The notes beneath the pieces were generated by a model. It had not been told where the DNA came from, did not search any database, and saw nothing but the letters and a program-made list of their open reading frames with translations. From assembly GCF_004193775.1 (NCBI RefSeq), contig NC_041005.1, forward strand, positions 8,310,501 through 8,374,500: a stretch of DNA of 64,000 nucleotides, given 5' to 3'. The stretch comes from Glycine soja (taxonomy: Eukaryota > Streptophyta > Magnoliopsida > Fabales > Fabaceae). This document shows positions 37,015-50,545 of the stretch, one piece after another; positions within the stretch are counted from its first letter, which is position 1, and every line of letters begins with the position of its first letter. The position numbers and the translations under genes are program-made.

Positions 37015-40000
37015 ATGACCGGAAACGAGTTTCGCTTCTTCTTGTCCTGCGATATCAGTGTTCCTGTCACCTTCCGCGTCGAGCGCCTTGAAGGCAATTT
37101 GCCCCTTCCGAATCCCAAATCACCCGATTTAGGTTTGTTTCCCCCTCTTTTCTAAAATGCTCATTCTTTTTAAGATCCAATTCACCAATTAATTAAACTG
37201 GATGATTGCGCAATTCATAATTTCAGTTACTATTTCCTTACAGAAACTAATGCCCCCACAGAGAATAGAACAAAAGAGTTGTTTGTGGAGTGTGCTTTGT
37301 ACATTGATGGTGCACCGTTTGGCCTTCCAATGAGAACAAGGTTATTTTATTTTTAATTTAATTGAGCTATTTTGCAGTATATACTTCTCACATGACTCGA
37401 CTTTTTAGTATAAAATTTACCTTGCTAGTTTCAACTGATGTACTGATTACTGAATAAAATAATTATTATGGCTTGAGATTTCTTTTGCTGATTTTTCTCT
37501 TTTATAACTACTTTCTTTTGCTTTTTTAAAATTAATTTTCGGATGTTTTCTCTTGATACCTCATATTTGTTACTCAATCAGCTATGCCATAATAATATTA
37601 CACTGACATTTTATTGTATTTATGGATTTTGATGGTGAAGGTTGGAGTCCTCAGGACCATCATATTGTTGGAATGAGCTCATCACTTTGACAACTAAATA
37701 TCGAGACTTAACTGCCCAGTCACAACTCACGTTCACTGTAAGTTGCAACTTTAGCTTACAAGCTTATTTATACGTTCTTCAAATAGTGATGGCACAAGAC
37801 TCGTTCTGTGTCCATCTATTGTAGCAAGAATTGCAATCTGGTTATGTTTTGCCTTGCATAAAATAGAATTGTGTAAATTTATTAGCTTCTAGCCTTCTAC
37901 AAAATTTACTTAAAAATTTGTGAAGTGAGTTTTTATATTTTGGTAATATTGTTGTGTAAATAGGTTTGGGATCTTTCGCATGGTGAAGGATTAATTGGAG
38001 GAGCCACAATTCTTCTCTTCAACAACAAAAAGCAGCTCAAAACTGGGAAGCAAAAGCTTAGGCTTTGGGCAGGAAAAGAGGCAGATGGAACATTCCCTAC
38101 TAGTACACCTGGAAAGGTAATTAAAATTTTAAGTGAACTTAGGTTCCATTTTTTGTTCAATTTTATGAATTCTTTCAGTCCTAATAAGCATACTTTGAAT
38201 TGTCCTCATTAGGTCCCTAGGCATGAACGTGGGGAATTGGAGCGATTAGAAAAGCTTGTGAATAAGTATGAACGAGGTCAAATTCAACGGGTGGACTGGC
38301 TGGATCGCCTGACATTTAAAACTATGGAGAGAATCAAGGAACGCGAAAGCTTGAAAAATGGAAGTTCTCATTTGTACCTGGTTGTGGACTTCTGTAGTTT
38401 TGAGCATCGAGTTGTTTTTCAGGTATTCTTGCCTCCTAGTTGTGACATTGCCCAAAGGATTAATCTCACAACAATGCCTGGGGGGATATTTAGTCAAATA
38501 ACAAATATTCTTTAAAATGTTAAAATGATGTACTGGTTTCCCCCTCCCAGTATGTGATATATTCCTGCATCAAATGCTTTTGTATTTCCGATCATCATGT
38601 TAAGTTTAACAACTAAGTAAATTCAAATGTACATGGGATTCCTAGAATGTAATCTTGGCCTCTCAGGTTTGCAAGCATCCTACATTTCTAAGACTATTAA
38701 CATTTCATGCATATACCATATAAGTTATTGAGTTAACTTACCCTGCATACTGGTGTGAAGTTGCCAGTTTACCTTTACGAAGCAACCCCTGAAGTTATTG
38801 ATGCAGTTTTTTTTTTTCTTTTTCAATAATATAATAAATGCTGATATAGATCCTACATGTGCATTAACTCATATTTGTTAGAAAATGTAGGAATCAGGTG
38901 CAAATTTCTTGTTTCCATCACCTATAGCCTCCACCAATGATATTGTTGTTGTCTGGGATCCAGAAGTGGGAAAGATAAATCCCTCTGAGCACAAACAGTT
39001 AAAGCTGGCCAGGAGTTTGACCCGTGGTGTCATAGACAGAGATCTGAAGCCAAGCTCAAATGAGAGAAAGTAAGCTTAAGCTTTTGTGTCTAAAGATAAT
39101 TTCCTTGCTATATCTATGATCAGATTAATAGGAATGATTTACCTCTTCAGTACTTGAAATGGTTAATTTGCTCTGTGACATATATAGTCAATGGAGAAGC
39201 GAACGCAATTAACATGTTAATGAAGTTTCATTTCCACCAATGAAGAGTGTACACTTTAAAGAAAGGGGATATATATATATATATATATATATATTGCTGA
39301 ATTAAAGAAAGGGGACATTTTCATATCAGAGTTGATGCAACACTTCAAAATACATGTGCACGTATCAAAGTGTATCAATGTCAGTGTCAATGATCATTCT
39401 TCTTAGATAGCCACATTTTAATGGCAGGTGGTTCTAAACTAAATGATTTTGTGAAGGAAAAGTTATTAATGTGAAATAATTGAAATAAGGTATTTACTTC
39501 TAGGACCATGTTGTCCTTACTTTTTGAAGTGATTTAGACCATTTTCTGTGAGATAAACGAAAGCAAATAAACCATCAAAATATCAGTTGAAGAAATTTTT
39601 GGATTGCATTGTTATTTATATTAGCTGCAAAATTTTATCAAGTGTTACTAGTAGCTCTTTTGGCATAAAACTTTTTCTTTTCTTTTTTCTAGTTGGTTTT
39701 CTCTTTGGTTCTGTTATGAACAATGTCTCTTCCCTCTATAATAATAATAACAATAATAATATTGTGCTTCTTTATCTTTTTTAAGATATAAATGATTGTT
39801 TAACACTTTAACTGTTTTATTTGCTCCTTTATGTCAAGGTCCATTCAGCGAATACTAAAATATCCACCGACAAGGACTCTGAGTGGAGATGAGAGGCAGC
39901 TCTTGTGGAAATTTCGATTCTCTTTGATGTCTGAAAAGAGGGCTCTTACAAAGTTCCTGCGTTGTGTTGAATGGAGTGATGTCCAGGTTGGCCTTTATTA

Positions 40001-40314
40001 TCTTGGAAACTAGTAATGGATATTATATATGATTTCAGGTATGCTATAGGTCTGGTACTTAAATGTAAGGAGGTCTTCTCATGAGTCATGACAACCAAAA
40101 CCTTAATTGTGGCTTTCTCCATACTGCATCAATTCATTCCTGGGGGGAAAAATAAAATTGAAGAATTTTATATTTAGTGAAATTGATTGTGTATTGGCTG
40201 ATTTTTTTTTTTTTTTTGTAATCAATTGGAAATCTTAGTGCATCTTTCCTTTAGAGTCAAATTTATTTCCAAAAGGGTATCTAGTGTGAAATTCTGTTCT
40301 ACAGGTGAAGTTGG

Positions 40315-40363
<49 letters not shown>

Positions 40364-43300
40364 TATTGTAAGAGAGTAGCAGTTATTCAACTGCACTCTT
40401 GGGTAGTTTACTCTAGTTAATACTCATTTCTAAAATCTTTCATTTCTTTCAAAATATCTTCATCTTTAGAACTCTGTTAATACACGTTAATGAATTTAAT
40501 GCGTTGTGCAGCAGACTTTTGGGGTCTCATGTCATTGTCTCTAACTCTATTCAAATATGTAAACTTTTTCTCCCCTATTCACTGAACATGTAATTGAGCC
40601 CTAGTTATCTAATGTTGGGTATAATAAAGCATAGATCAAGAATGACCTTAAGTGAAACCATTAAAAAGGAATTTGGTTTAAATGGCCTCTGTAGTGGCTT
40701 TTGATGGAACACAATGGTGCCATTTCTTTCAGTAGCAGAACCCCACTAGTTGGATATGGGAAAAAAAAGCTTTGCTTTAGTTTTTTTGTTAATTGATATT
40801 TGATTTTTTGTTTCTTGAATAATTATCTTATCTCTATTTTTTTTCTCTTGAATTCTTATTGCTAAAAAAACACGGGTAAAAATTATCATTGTCCAATGCT
40901 GTTTTTATCCAGGAAGCAAAACAAGCATTAGAGTTGATGGGCAAGTGGGAAATGATTGATGTTTGTGATGCACTGGAACTTTTGTCGCCTGTTTTTGAAA
41001 GTGAAGAGGTAATTTTACAGAGATATTAGTGAAAATTCTACCCAATATTGGTGTAGGTCTTTGGGTTTATATGAATTAGGTTTGCAGTACAATGTAGTGC
41101 AATATAGTGCGGAGAACTCTCTACGCATTAATCATATTCGTAATGACCTCGACACGTTAATCACACGAGTAATACTCTTACTGTCAACACACATACTAGT
41201 AAGAACTAAGAAAGTATCCCTCTAGTTTTCCTACATATTGCTTGTTAGTTTGAAAAAGAAATAGTAAAAGGAAAATTTATCAGATAGAGAAGTGGAAAAT
41301 TACCACTAGCAACTAGGGGAGAGAATAATATATCTTCCACAACAGACAGAACTGGATTTAATGAAGAACAAATGAATATAGTAAATCAGCCCAAAATCTG
41401 TAGCAAGTGTAGGAGCAAAATGCCATTGCACTCCCAGCCTTACTCTGTTGTTATAGATGTATCACTTAATATCTCAATTATTTTTTTTACTCAATAGGAG
41501 AAATTTATACACCTATAGAGAACTATTTACTATACGAGGCCGTTTCTCAACTGCTTCATTCCAGGTCCGTGCTTATGCAGTTAGTGTTCTTGAAAGAGCT
41601 GATGATGAAGAACTTCAGTGTTATTTGCTTCAATTGGTTCAAGCTCTTCGGTTTGAGCGTTCTGACAAATCTCGCCTTTCTCATTTCCTTGTCCAGCGTG
41701 GTACATGCATGAGAGTTTAAGAGCTATTTCAGGTGCTGTTTCTAGTTATATTTGGCTTTTTGCTGAAAGTAACCTAAATTTTGACAGCATTACGCAATAT
41801 TGAATTGGCAAGCTTTCTTCGCTGGTATGTGGCTGTTGAACTTTATGATCCTGCATATGCCAAACGATTTTACTGCACTTATGAGATTCTGGAGGAGAAT
41901 ATGATGAAGGTTTGAACTTATATTTCTTAATACCTGAACATTTGCTCAGTAAGTTTTGCTTCTGCGATGCTTATTAATGTGATAAATAATTGTCTCCTTT
42001 TTACATTTGAAAAATAGTTTTTCGAGATGTTGTACATTGCTTTATGTTTTCTTTATTTGGCCTAAACCTAATCCATTTCTGCATGGTTCGTAACTGTACT
42101 CCTACATTATAAATTCTTTCCATATTTGAAATTTGTCTTCTTCTATGAGTAAGTTGATTTCTTTAATAATTTTTGTTTCCATAATGTACACCTTGAAGAA
42201 GCCTAACAGATCTATAATTATTAGACAATGTAATAATTTTATTCTTGAATAAAAAAATTGCAGGTGTAACCTGGCTTATGTAATTATGTATAATGATTTC
42301 ATTTGTGTGGCATAATTTTTTTTATTCTATATCATGCAACAATTTTTTGATAAAGGAATCTAACTGATGCAAGTCTGCAACATATTAAGTTCATTAATAA
42401 ATTTAATGTGATAGAAACTAGAAAGCTAGTTGGATTAATTACTTCCGGAACTTGACAATTATGCCCCATTGTCTCAGATAGCAGCTGGTGTTAATGGAGA
42501 GGAAGATGGGTTTAAACAGTGGCAGAGTTTGGTACGCCAGACAGAATTGACTGCTCAGTTGTGTTCAATCACTAGAGAAGTAAGGAATGTTCGTGGTAAT
42601 ACACAGAAGAAGATTGAAAAGCTGAGACAACTACTTTCTGGTCTTCTTAGTGAACTTACCTATTTTGATGAGGTAAATATCTCACATGAAGCTGTATCGT
42701 AGTTTATTATTTTCATCTTTTACTTTACCCTTTTAGTTAATGATGCATCTTGAAGAAACTATTTATTTCCAATAATTATATCTAGCAAATTCTTAGAAGG
42801 TTCTTCAACTGTATGTTTATTGTTGCTTTATTTCACTTGTAGCCAATACGATCACCTTTGGCACCAGGTGTCCTCATTGCTGGAATTGTACCTTCAGAGT
42901 CATCAATATTTAAAAGTGCATTGCATCCTTTGCGCCTTTCTTTTAGAACAGCAAATGGTGGAACATGCAAAATCATATTTAAAAAGGGTGACGATCTTCG
43001 GCAGGACCAGTTGGTATTCCTACCAATCCTTCTTCTGTCACCCTGTTATGCATGCAAATGAATACCTGTGTACATGTGTGGATTGATGCACCAAAAACCA
43101 CGTGCCTGTCCATGTGCTCACACACGCACTCATGATGGATATTTAGAAGACGTGAGTTGAATTACATAAATGTTGGCTTTATGTAGGTTGTTCAAATGGT
43201 ATCACTAATGGATCGATTGCTTAAGTTGGAAAATCTTGATCTGCACCTAACACCATACAAGGTGCTAGCAACTGGACAAGATGAAGGCATGTTGGAATTT

Positions 43301-46300
43301 ATTCCATCTCGCTCATTGGCACAGGTATGGTGATATACTTTTTTTAAAAGTTGTTTCTTGTATTAGCACGTAGTCACTGCTTCTTTTTGTGACTTAAAAG
43401 AGTTGAGAGAATTAGGGAGAGAAGAGGAGATTGAGAAAATCAATATTATTCAACCCAACTGTAACTGATTACAAAGATGAGTATATAGTTGGATAACTGC
43501 CAACTAACCTAACTGTCAACCAACCTAAGCTAGTTGACAGCTGTTACAAAGCTGTTAGGCACTAACTGACTAAATTATCAACAACTGATAACAGCTAACT
43601 ACTAACTACAGTAGTTAGAATATCAGTTAACTGACAGAAACAAAAAGAAACACTGCGAGTAATGTATTCTCTCTTATACTCCCCCACAAGCTCATGAGGG
43701 GTTGGAAGAATGTCTTTCAACTACTCTGAGCTTGGGTTGGACCTGAATGAAAGAAATGAAGGAGATAGAGCCTTGGTCAGAATATCAGCCAGTTGATCCA
43801 TGGCAGGAACATGAACAACATTGAGTTGTTTGGTGAGAACTTTCTCTCTGACAAAAAATAGATCCAGCTCCATATGCTTGGCTCTTGAGTGAAGGACAGG
43901 ATTATGAGCTAATGAAACAGTGCTGGTGTTGTCACACAGAATAATAGGAGTAGTGTAAGCTACTTGGAGTTCAGAAAGAAGAGATTGAATGCAAGTAACT
44001 TCTGCTGCAATAAGAGCCATGCTTCTATATTCTGCCTCAGTACTAGACCTTGCAACAACTGATTGCTTCTTAGACCACCAAGAGATGAGTTCAGGTCCAA
44101 GAAAATAGCAGCTCCAGAAGTAGACCTCCTATCATCAGGATCAGAGACCCAATCTGCATCATAATAGGCATGAAGAGGAAAGGGATGCCTAAGAGAAGCA
44201 GACTGAAAGTGTAGACCCCAAGAAACAGTACTGATGAGATACCTTAGAATCCTTTTCGCAGCCAACCAGTGTTGCTCAGAAGGTTCAGACATGAACTGAC
44301 AAACCTTGTTGACAGAGAAACTAATCTCTGGTCTTGTAATAGTAGCATACTGCAAAGCACCAAATATGGACCTATGTAAGGTAGGATCAGGAAAGTCTTC
44401 AGAACCAAACTTGGTCAATTTACAACCCCCAACCATAGGAGAAGAGATAGGATTTGATTCATCCATTTTAGTCTTGGCCAAGAGATCCCTGATATTACTT
44501 TGATTGAGTTAAAATGAGAGAACCATCATTCTGTCTTTGAACTTCAATACCCAAAAGGTAGTCCAAGTCACCAAGATCTTTGAGGGAGAAAACAGAATTC
44601 AGTTTTGAAACAAGAGAATGAATCAAAGTGGTGTTGTTACCGTGATAATGATATCATCTACATAAACTAAGATGTAGACAACAGACTGATTCTCAGAAAA
44701 AACAAAGAGAGAAGGATCACATTTGCTTGAAGAAAGCTTGAAGCTGAGAAGAGTAGCTTTTAGTTTGTCAAACCAGGCTCTAGGAGCCTGCTTTAGGTCA
44801 TAAATAGCTTTATGTAGTCTGCATACTCGAGTCTTATTGGAAGAGACAAATCCAGGAGGTTTAGTCATGTAAACCTCTTCCTCAAGAATGCCATTAAGAA
44901 AAGCAATGTTGACATCAAGCTGTTGAAGGGGACAGTTGTGAGAAATAGCTAGAGAAAGAATCAACCTAACAGTCACAGGTTTGATTACAGGAGGAAAGGT
45001 CTCCTAATAATCAAATCCCAACTGTTGGTGAAAACCCTTAGCAGCAAGCCTAGCTTTATACTTGTTGACTGAGCCATCTGGATTTTCCTTTACTCTAAAC
45101 ACCCACTTACACCCAATTGCTGTTTTAGTAGGAGGGAGATCAACCAAACTCCAAGTACCATTCCTTATTAAAGCATCATATTCTGATTCCATAGCTGTGT
45201 ACCAAGAAGGATCAGCAAGAGCAGCTTTGGTTGATTGGGGTTCAAAATGAGCTAGTAAAGATTCCTTATTAAATCTCTCATATGACTGAAGGTTTCTTCT
45301 ACATTGATATATAGTAAGACTTTAATTTTGACCCATCATGATTTTTTCAATACGATGTTGTAACATATTTACCTTTGTTAACTGACAAAGGCATTGTTAA
45401 TCTAATGCTTTGGTCTAAGTTTTATGGATTTTGTCTTTACTTTCATAACTGCTTTTACATTGTGAATAATTTGGTATTATCAGTTGAAGGAGTTAAAAAT
45501 GATTCATTATCTGTAAGCATCATGACATAGTAGAAAATATTAAAAATATCTGGAATTTTGTAGCTTTGTTTTAGCATGTGCACTTATTTATGTATAAGCA
45601 CAATTTTTGTCCAAGTAAGTTTATGTTTAGTTGCTAATATTTTTGTGAAAGGTTTTTTTATTTTATTTCTTCAGAATTCAGATAGTGTTTTACAAAATTG
45701 TTCACAGTAGGAATTGTAATGCCTGTCAGGTTGCTAATTGCTTTATGTGGTTCCTTTGATATTTGCTATAGAAATTTATGAATTGCGTATAAAAGTTGTA
45801 TACTTATTTTTTGACATTAGTAAACGATCATGTTGGTTGTATTGTAGGATACACAATCTTGCAATTGGTAGACTAATATATAATCTTTTCACCAACAAAA
45901 AAGACTTATATATAATTTTTCATGTCTAGATTTTGTCAGAGAATCGTAGCATCATAAGCTATTTGCAAAAGTTTCATCCTGATGACCATGGGCCTTTTGG
46001 AATTACAGCCACCTGCCTTGAAACATTTATAAAAAGCTGTGCTGGATACTCTGTTATAACATATATACTTGGTATCGGAGACAGGTGATTGTTGATTTTA
46101 TTCATTACATGTCATTTTATATCTAATAAATAACTGAGACTGGGTTCACCAGAAACTGCTACATGCTGGCCAGAAAATACAGGTATTGGCCAGTTGCCGG
46201 AAAGTGCAGGTCAGGATACTGGGTTGCACGAAGGAGGCAGAGGTTTTAAACCATAATGCTAGTGTTTAAACAGTGGCCACTGGCTGATCTGCCATTATAG

Positions 46301-47425
46301 TGCGCTATTGACAACCTAGGTTTCTATTGAACAACTCCCCACTCATTCCATCAATTAAAGAATATGAAGGCTAAAAGCAGGAAGAAAGGAGGTTGAAAAT
46401 AAATGAAGCAGGCTCTCAACCAATTTCTAACCAAAAATCTTAATATTTTGTTATCAAGTGTTGCTGTCTTGCTGACATTGTGTAACTTAACTGTCTTGAA
46501 AATTTGAATTTATACTGCATATAACTTACAGACATGGAACTAAACATATAACTCACATGTTGGATTATGTTGAAATACAAACTAACGTGATTTTAGATTA
46601 ATATTTGCATGTTTGGTTCCATGTTAAAAAAACTATAGATAGTTTGTGTTTTGATAAAAAATAATTATATTAAATTTTACTACTAATTTTAGAATAAAAA
46701 CATTTAAACATAAATTACTTCACTCAACCAATTTTAACCAAAGTCAATTTTACAAAAATAATTTCATTGAATTTATATTTTGTCCATATTTGGAGTGATT
46801 TTGTTTTCTTTGGCAGGCATTTAGACAATCTCCTCCTTAGAAATGATGGAGGTCTTTTCCATGTTGATTTTGGTTTTATTCTTGGCCGAGATCCTAAGCC
46901 ATTTCCACCACCAATGAAGCTTTGCAAGGAAATGGTTGAGGCTATGGGTGGAGCTGAAAGGTACAGTTCTCATTAGATGATTCACTTTAGATTCAAGACT
47001 GTGGTTATGTGATCTGTAGCTTAAATTGTGAAATAGTGATTTGTTTCTTTGTTCCCCATGCAGCCAATATTATACAAGGTTCAAGTCCTATTGTTGTGAA
47101 GCATACAACATTCTTCGCAAATCCAGTAACCTAATTTTGAATCTATTTTACCTAATGGCGGGTTCCAATATTCCTGATATAGCTTCTGATCCTGAAAAGG
47201 GGATTCTTAAGGTAAGCTCCCTTGTGTTTCAATAAATAGGTGAAAAATGTTCATTTGTTCTTATACCAGGACATTTTCGCTGTGCAGCTTCAGGAAAAGT
47301 TTCGGTTGGACTTGGATGATGAAGCCAGTATACATTTCTTCCAGGATCTTATCAATGAGAGTGTGAGTGCATTATTCCCTCAGATGGTTGAGACTATCCA
47401 TCGTTGGGCTCAATATTGGCGGTAA
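37015..47425 (+). CDS. VPS34: Class III phosphatidylinositol 3-kinase VPS34
   Basis: Seventeen exons join in one frame of 814 aa, the normal plant VPS34 length. VPS34 phosphorylates phosphatidylinositol at the 3 position, making PI3P on endosomes and autophagic membranes in a complex with VPS15 and ATG6. The N-terminal C2 domain begins [20 protein letters not shown], and a PIK helical domain spans about 270-450. The lipid-kinase domain shows [12 protein letters not shown], the catalytic loop GIGDRHLDN (about 668-676) and the activation loop [13 protein letters not shown] (about 689-701). The C-terminus HRWAQYWR is the conserved VPS34 tail. All key residues are present. Exons: 37015-37132, 37244-37340, 37641-37737, 37964-38116, 38213-38422, 38891-39069, 39839-39986, 40913-41008, 41565-41700, 41788-41909, 42478-42672, 42843-43013, 43187-43324, 45930-46084, 46817-46960, 47064-47211, 47288-47425. 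Intron 13 (2.6 kb) contains an antisense Copia fragment. Confidence 0.97.
39270..39294. repeat. (AT)n microsatellite in VPS34 intron 6
   Basis: A run of about 12 AT dinucleotides, seen directly. Confidence 0.95.
40317..40358. repeat. (AT)n microsatellite in VPS34 intron 7
   Basis: A run of about 20 AT dinucleotides, seen directly. Confidence 0.95.
43397..43677 (-). repeat. 3' LTR-like end of the VPS34-intron Copia element
   Basis: On the minus strand the polypurine tract GTGGGGGAGTATAAGAGAG leads into sequence rich in GTTAGT/CAGTTA words and ends in a pyrimidine-rich segment with CTCTCCCTAATTCTC, as in small Copia LTRs. A second LTR and target duplication were not found, so the limits are approximate. 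Confidence 0.5.
43397..45290 (-). mobile_element. Copia retrotransposon fragment, antisense in VPS34 intron 13
   Basis: Reading on the minus strand from 45290, the translation gives the end of the integrase-RT linker ([20 protein letters not shown]) and the RT start GCKWVFRVK. The core follows with [23 protein letters not shown], cited as motifs, then [12 protein letters not shown] and the intact YVDD box (VYVDDIII). The RNase H part has [33 protein letters not shown] and [15 protein letters not shown] polypurine tract near 43678-43690 precedes a 3' LTR-like stretch (43397-43677). There is a stop after FDY (about 45005) and frame breaks near 44640 and 44100; gag and the 5' half are missing. 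VPS34 splice sites on either side are intact. Confidence 0.9.
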
Positions 47426-48960
47426 CCCCAATATTTATTGGGTGTTATTACACCAAGTAATTAACCAGGTAATTTCTTATTCTATTTTGAGGAAAAACAG
47501 GTAGAACCACCCAATTTGTATTTTGACTGAGATAGTTTTTACCATACGACTATAAGTTTTGATTTCTTTTCTCTTTTTTTTTAATACAATTTTGTGAGCA
47601 CGACTTTTAAGCTGTCAAATTAAATCATAACCTAACCACTCGGTCCAAAGCACCTCCCCTTGGCTCTTAAAAATGGAACATCATAGTACCTGCATTTTTC
47701 ATTCCTTTTGCCGAATCTGCAGCATTTTCTGTCGAACAGAACGATTTTATCTACTGAAAACTTCTGCATGATAGACAAATTGAAATGAAAGTTATTTTTG
47801 GTTTCTTTCTCACATTCTCTCTCTTGTTTCCAGCATCTGATGCTGTCTTTTTAGGCTTCTTCGAAGCTTAAAACGTATGTGGTTTTATCTTCTCTTGGAA
47901 CTCCACACTCAGATCCCACTGCAGCTGTATGCGCTTCTAATTTCTGAACTAATTATCCTGAAGGCCACTTAGTGACATTGTCTATGTAAATAAATTAGTT
48001 CTCTTTCGCTCTTCTGGTTACGGTTGCTTCAAGACTGCAGCATAACTTAAAAAATCGTATCATACACAAACTAATGGTTGTTTAAGTGAAACCATCCTAT
48101 TTCATTTTTGTAAATAACTCTTGCCTGGTTATAATCTGTAGTTTGATATATATGTAAAGTAACTTTTAGTTATGATGTTTGGCCACTTTGCTGGGGTAAA
48201 TTATCAAAACTGTATCTGTAAGAACTGTTGATTTATTTTTATATTAATAATAAATTTTTTATTATTTTAAAATTTAAAATGCAAATAGCTAGTATATTAT
48301 AGAGAAAATAATATATGCCTTTATAATGTTAAGATTTTTTCTATTATCATTTACTCATAAATTATCGTTTATACTTAGTTTGTTGACTTTAATAATAACT
48401 ATTTTTAAAGTCATAAAAGATTATTTCTAATTAGTTAAATAGTGTAAAAAAAAATTTTGCCCATTAAACTCTAGAAGCTTTGAAAGAATCAATAGCTGGT
48501 ACTTTTCGTTATTTTAGTAAAAGGAATAAAATAATTCTGATACCCTTGTTTCTATTGTAAAGGCCATTCTGTGATAAAAAAAAAAAAAAATAGTTCTAGG
48601 TTTACCTCTGCGTTGAGGCTGCCAAATGCAACAACTTAGAACATTACATCAGTCTAACTTTGCCCTGACGAGTGCATGTTTGGTAGAAGTTTGACCCACC
48701 CAAACGGAAAATCGGAGACTCATTAAACTTGATTTTGTTTCATGCAAGTTTATGTCATGTTTGGATGAAATTTAAGAATGAAATAAATAATATCATACTC
48801 AAACTGAAGAACGTCTCCCTTGAGGTTAATAGGTTATTGGTGAACCAGTGAGTTATTAATTAAATTGTGTAAATTGCTATATATTTAAAAAATTTAAAAA
48901 TTATAACTTATATTATACTAAAAAATTATTAAAAAAAATAACCATATTCTACTTTAAAAT

Positions 48961-49005
<45 letters not shown>

Positions 49006-49240
49006 TTAATATTGACAGTAAGAATATACGTGAATGTAGAAGGTTTTCTTTTTAAAAAAGTACAAAACAAGTAAAATATATTTTTTATTAAATTTTTTTT
49101 AAAGTTTAATATTCAGAAATAAAAGAATTCGTATAATCAATAGTACAGCCATATTTTTTTGTTTTATAGTCACGTAATTACAAGGTAAAAAAATTACGTG
49201 ATTAGCGAACCTTATGAAACAGAAGAGTCCAAATAAATAA
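47426..49240. other. VPS34 3' UTR and AT-rich intergenic DNA
   Basis: The VPS34 3' untranslated region probably ends before about 48230. The remainder is AT-rich with an AT microsatellite (48965-49001) and shows no coding signal. Confidence 0.5.
48965..49001. repeat. (AT)n microsatellite
   Basis: A run of about 18 AT dinucleotides, seen directly. Confidence 0.95.
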
Positions 49241-49249
49241 TAAATAAAA

Positions 49250-50030
49250 GGTTTATTTTTCCTATATTCAAAAAATTTCTTCTACATCAACATATTTTAA
49301 AAAATTTCAATTTTATCTTTTTTACTTCTTCTTCGTTCTTTCCATTTCTCTTTTCTTCGTATAATCTACGGATTGACACTCTGTAAGGCATTGTTCATTT
49401 GGAATTTTTGGCGCGTCCATTGGTCTCCTCCTTCTCCACAAAGCTGGTGTTGATATTGTTTGTGGTGTGTTTGTTGTTCGCAGATCCTCCCTAGTTTCTA
49501 CTCTGACAGTTCCTTGTTGTCCTCCACGAGTTTCCTCTCCTCTGCCGTCGTGAATAGCATTGCATCGTCATCGATAAGTTTTTTTTTTTTTGCCTTCGTT
49601 TACTCCATACAAATTGTCAATTCGTATGGTTTATACCGATTTTTAATCCGTATGGTTCATAGAGATTGACAATTTGTAAGGTCCATATGGATTGTCAATC
49701 CATATGAACATTACGGATTGTCAATCCGTATACGTTCAATACACAGAAGAAAAAAAATGCAAACAGCAAAACTTACTGTGGTGATAGCAGAACGAAGGCG
49801 GACACCAATGACGAGCACACATTGATTGATGAAGATGAACCACAGATTGAAGAGAAGAAGATGAGAGAATTTGAGAGGATTAATGAAAAATATGTGAATG
49901 AATGGTGTAGACACACGAATTCCCAATCCGTATTTCACATTTAAACATCAATGAAGGAGGGGCAAAATTGGTTTTTCACTCAAAATGTTGAGTGTAGAAG
50001 AAATGGTGTTGGGTGCAAGAAGAAAATCCC
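49250..50030. mobile_element. MULE-2: short non-autonomous member of the MULE-1 family
   Basis: A perfect 9-bp target duplication, TAAATAAAA, lies at 49241-49249 and 50031-50039. The left end (GGTTTATTTTTCC...TTTCTTCTACATCAAC) and the right end (GTTGAGTGTAGAAGAAATGG...AAAATCCC) are inverted copies of the MULE-1 family ends. The 781-bp interior holds only diverged subterminal sequence with the TACGGATTG family repeats and has no recognisable transposase or PMD coding. Confidence 0.9.
49600..49735. repeat. Palindromic subterminal repeats of MULE-2
   Basis: Contains two near-perfect palindromes: 49684-49706 (CATATGGATTG / T / CAATCCATATG) and 49712-49730 (TACGGATTG / T / CAATCCGTA), plus several half-copies. 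These are the clearest copies of the subterminal motif shared by all four family members. Confidence 0.85.
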
Positions 50031-50399
50031 TAAATAAAATAAGCTAGGCTGCCTTTTGTAGGCTGCCCTGAGGTCATGAAACGACCCATTTGGTTGTGAA
50101 TATCAAAAGGGTTTTTCTTCCTGCACCCAACATAATTTCTTCTACACCCAACATAATTATTAAAATGTCAACCTTACCCCTGTTTACTTCTTATTCTTCT
50201 TTCATACATTGTTTGTTTTCTTCATACACCATTCATTTCCGTTTTCTTTTGGCCGAACTCCTTCTTTCGTGTTGTGGTTGGTTTGGTCGAGGTGCATTGT
50301 TGCAATGGTTCATTCGCAGTTGGTGGTTGTTGTCATGGTGGGTGTTGCGATGCAACAGTAGAGGAGGTTAGTTTTTTTTCATATGCAACTTTGATATGT

Positions 50400-50545
50400 G
50401 CCATACGGATTGGTAATCCGTAAGAAACATACAAATTTGCAATCCATATGAATGATTGACAATATGTAAGGTTCATGTGCATTGACAATCCGTAAGTATC
50501 ATACGAATTACAAATCCGTAAGGTTCATACAGATTTGTAATTCGT
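50400..50545. repeat. MULE-3 left subterminal repeats
   Basis: At least six diverged copies of the ATACGGATTG / CAATCCGTAAG motif occur in 145 bases, e.g. CATACGGATTGGTAATCCGT and GACAATCCGTAAGTATCATA. Confidence 0.75.
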
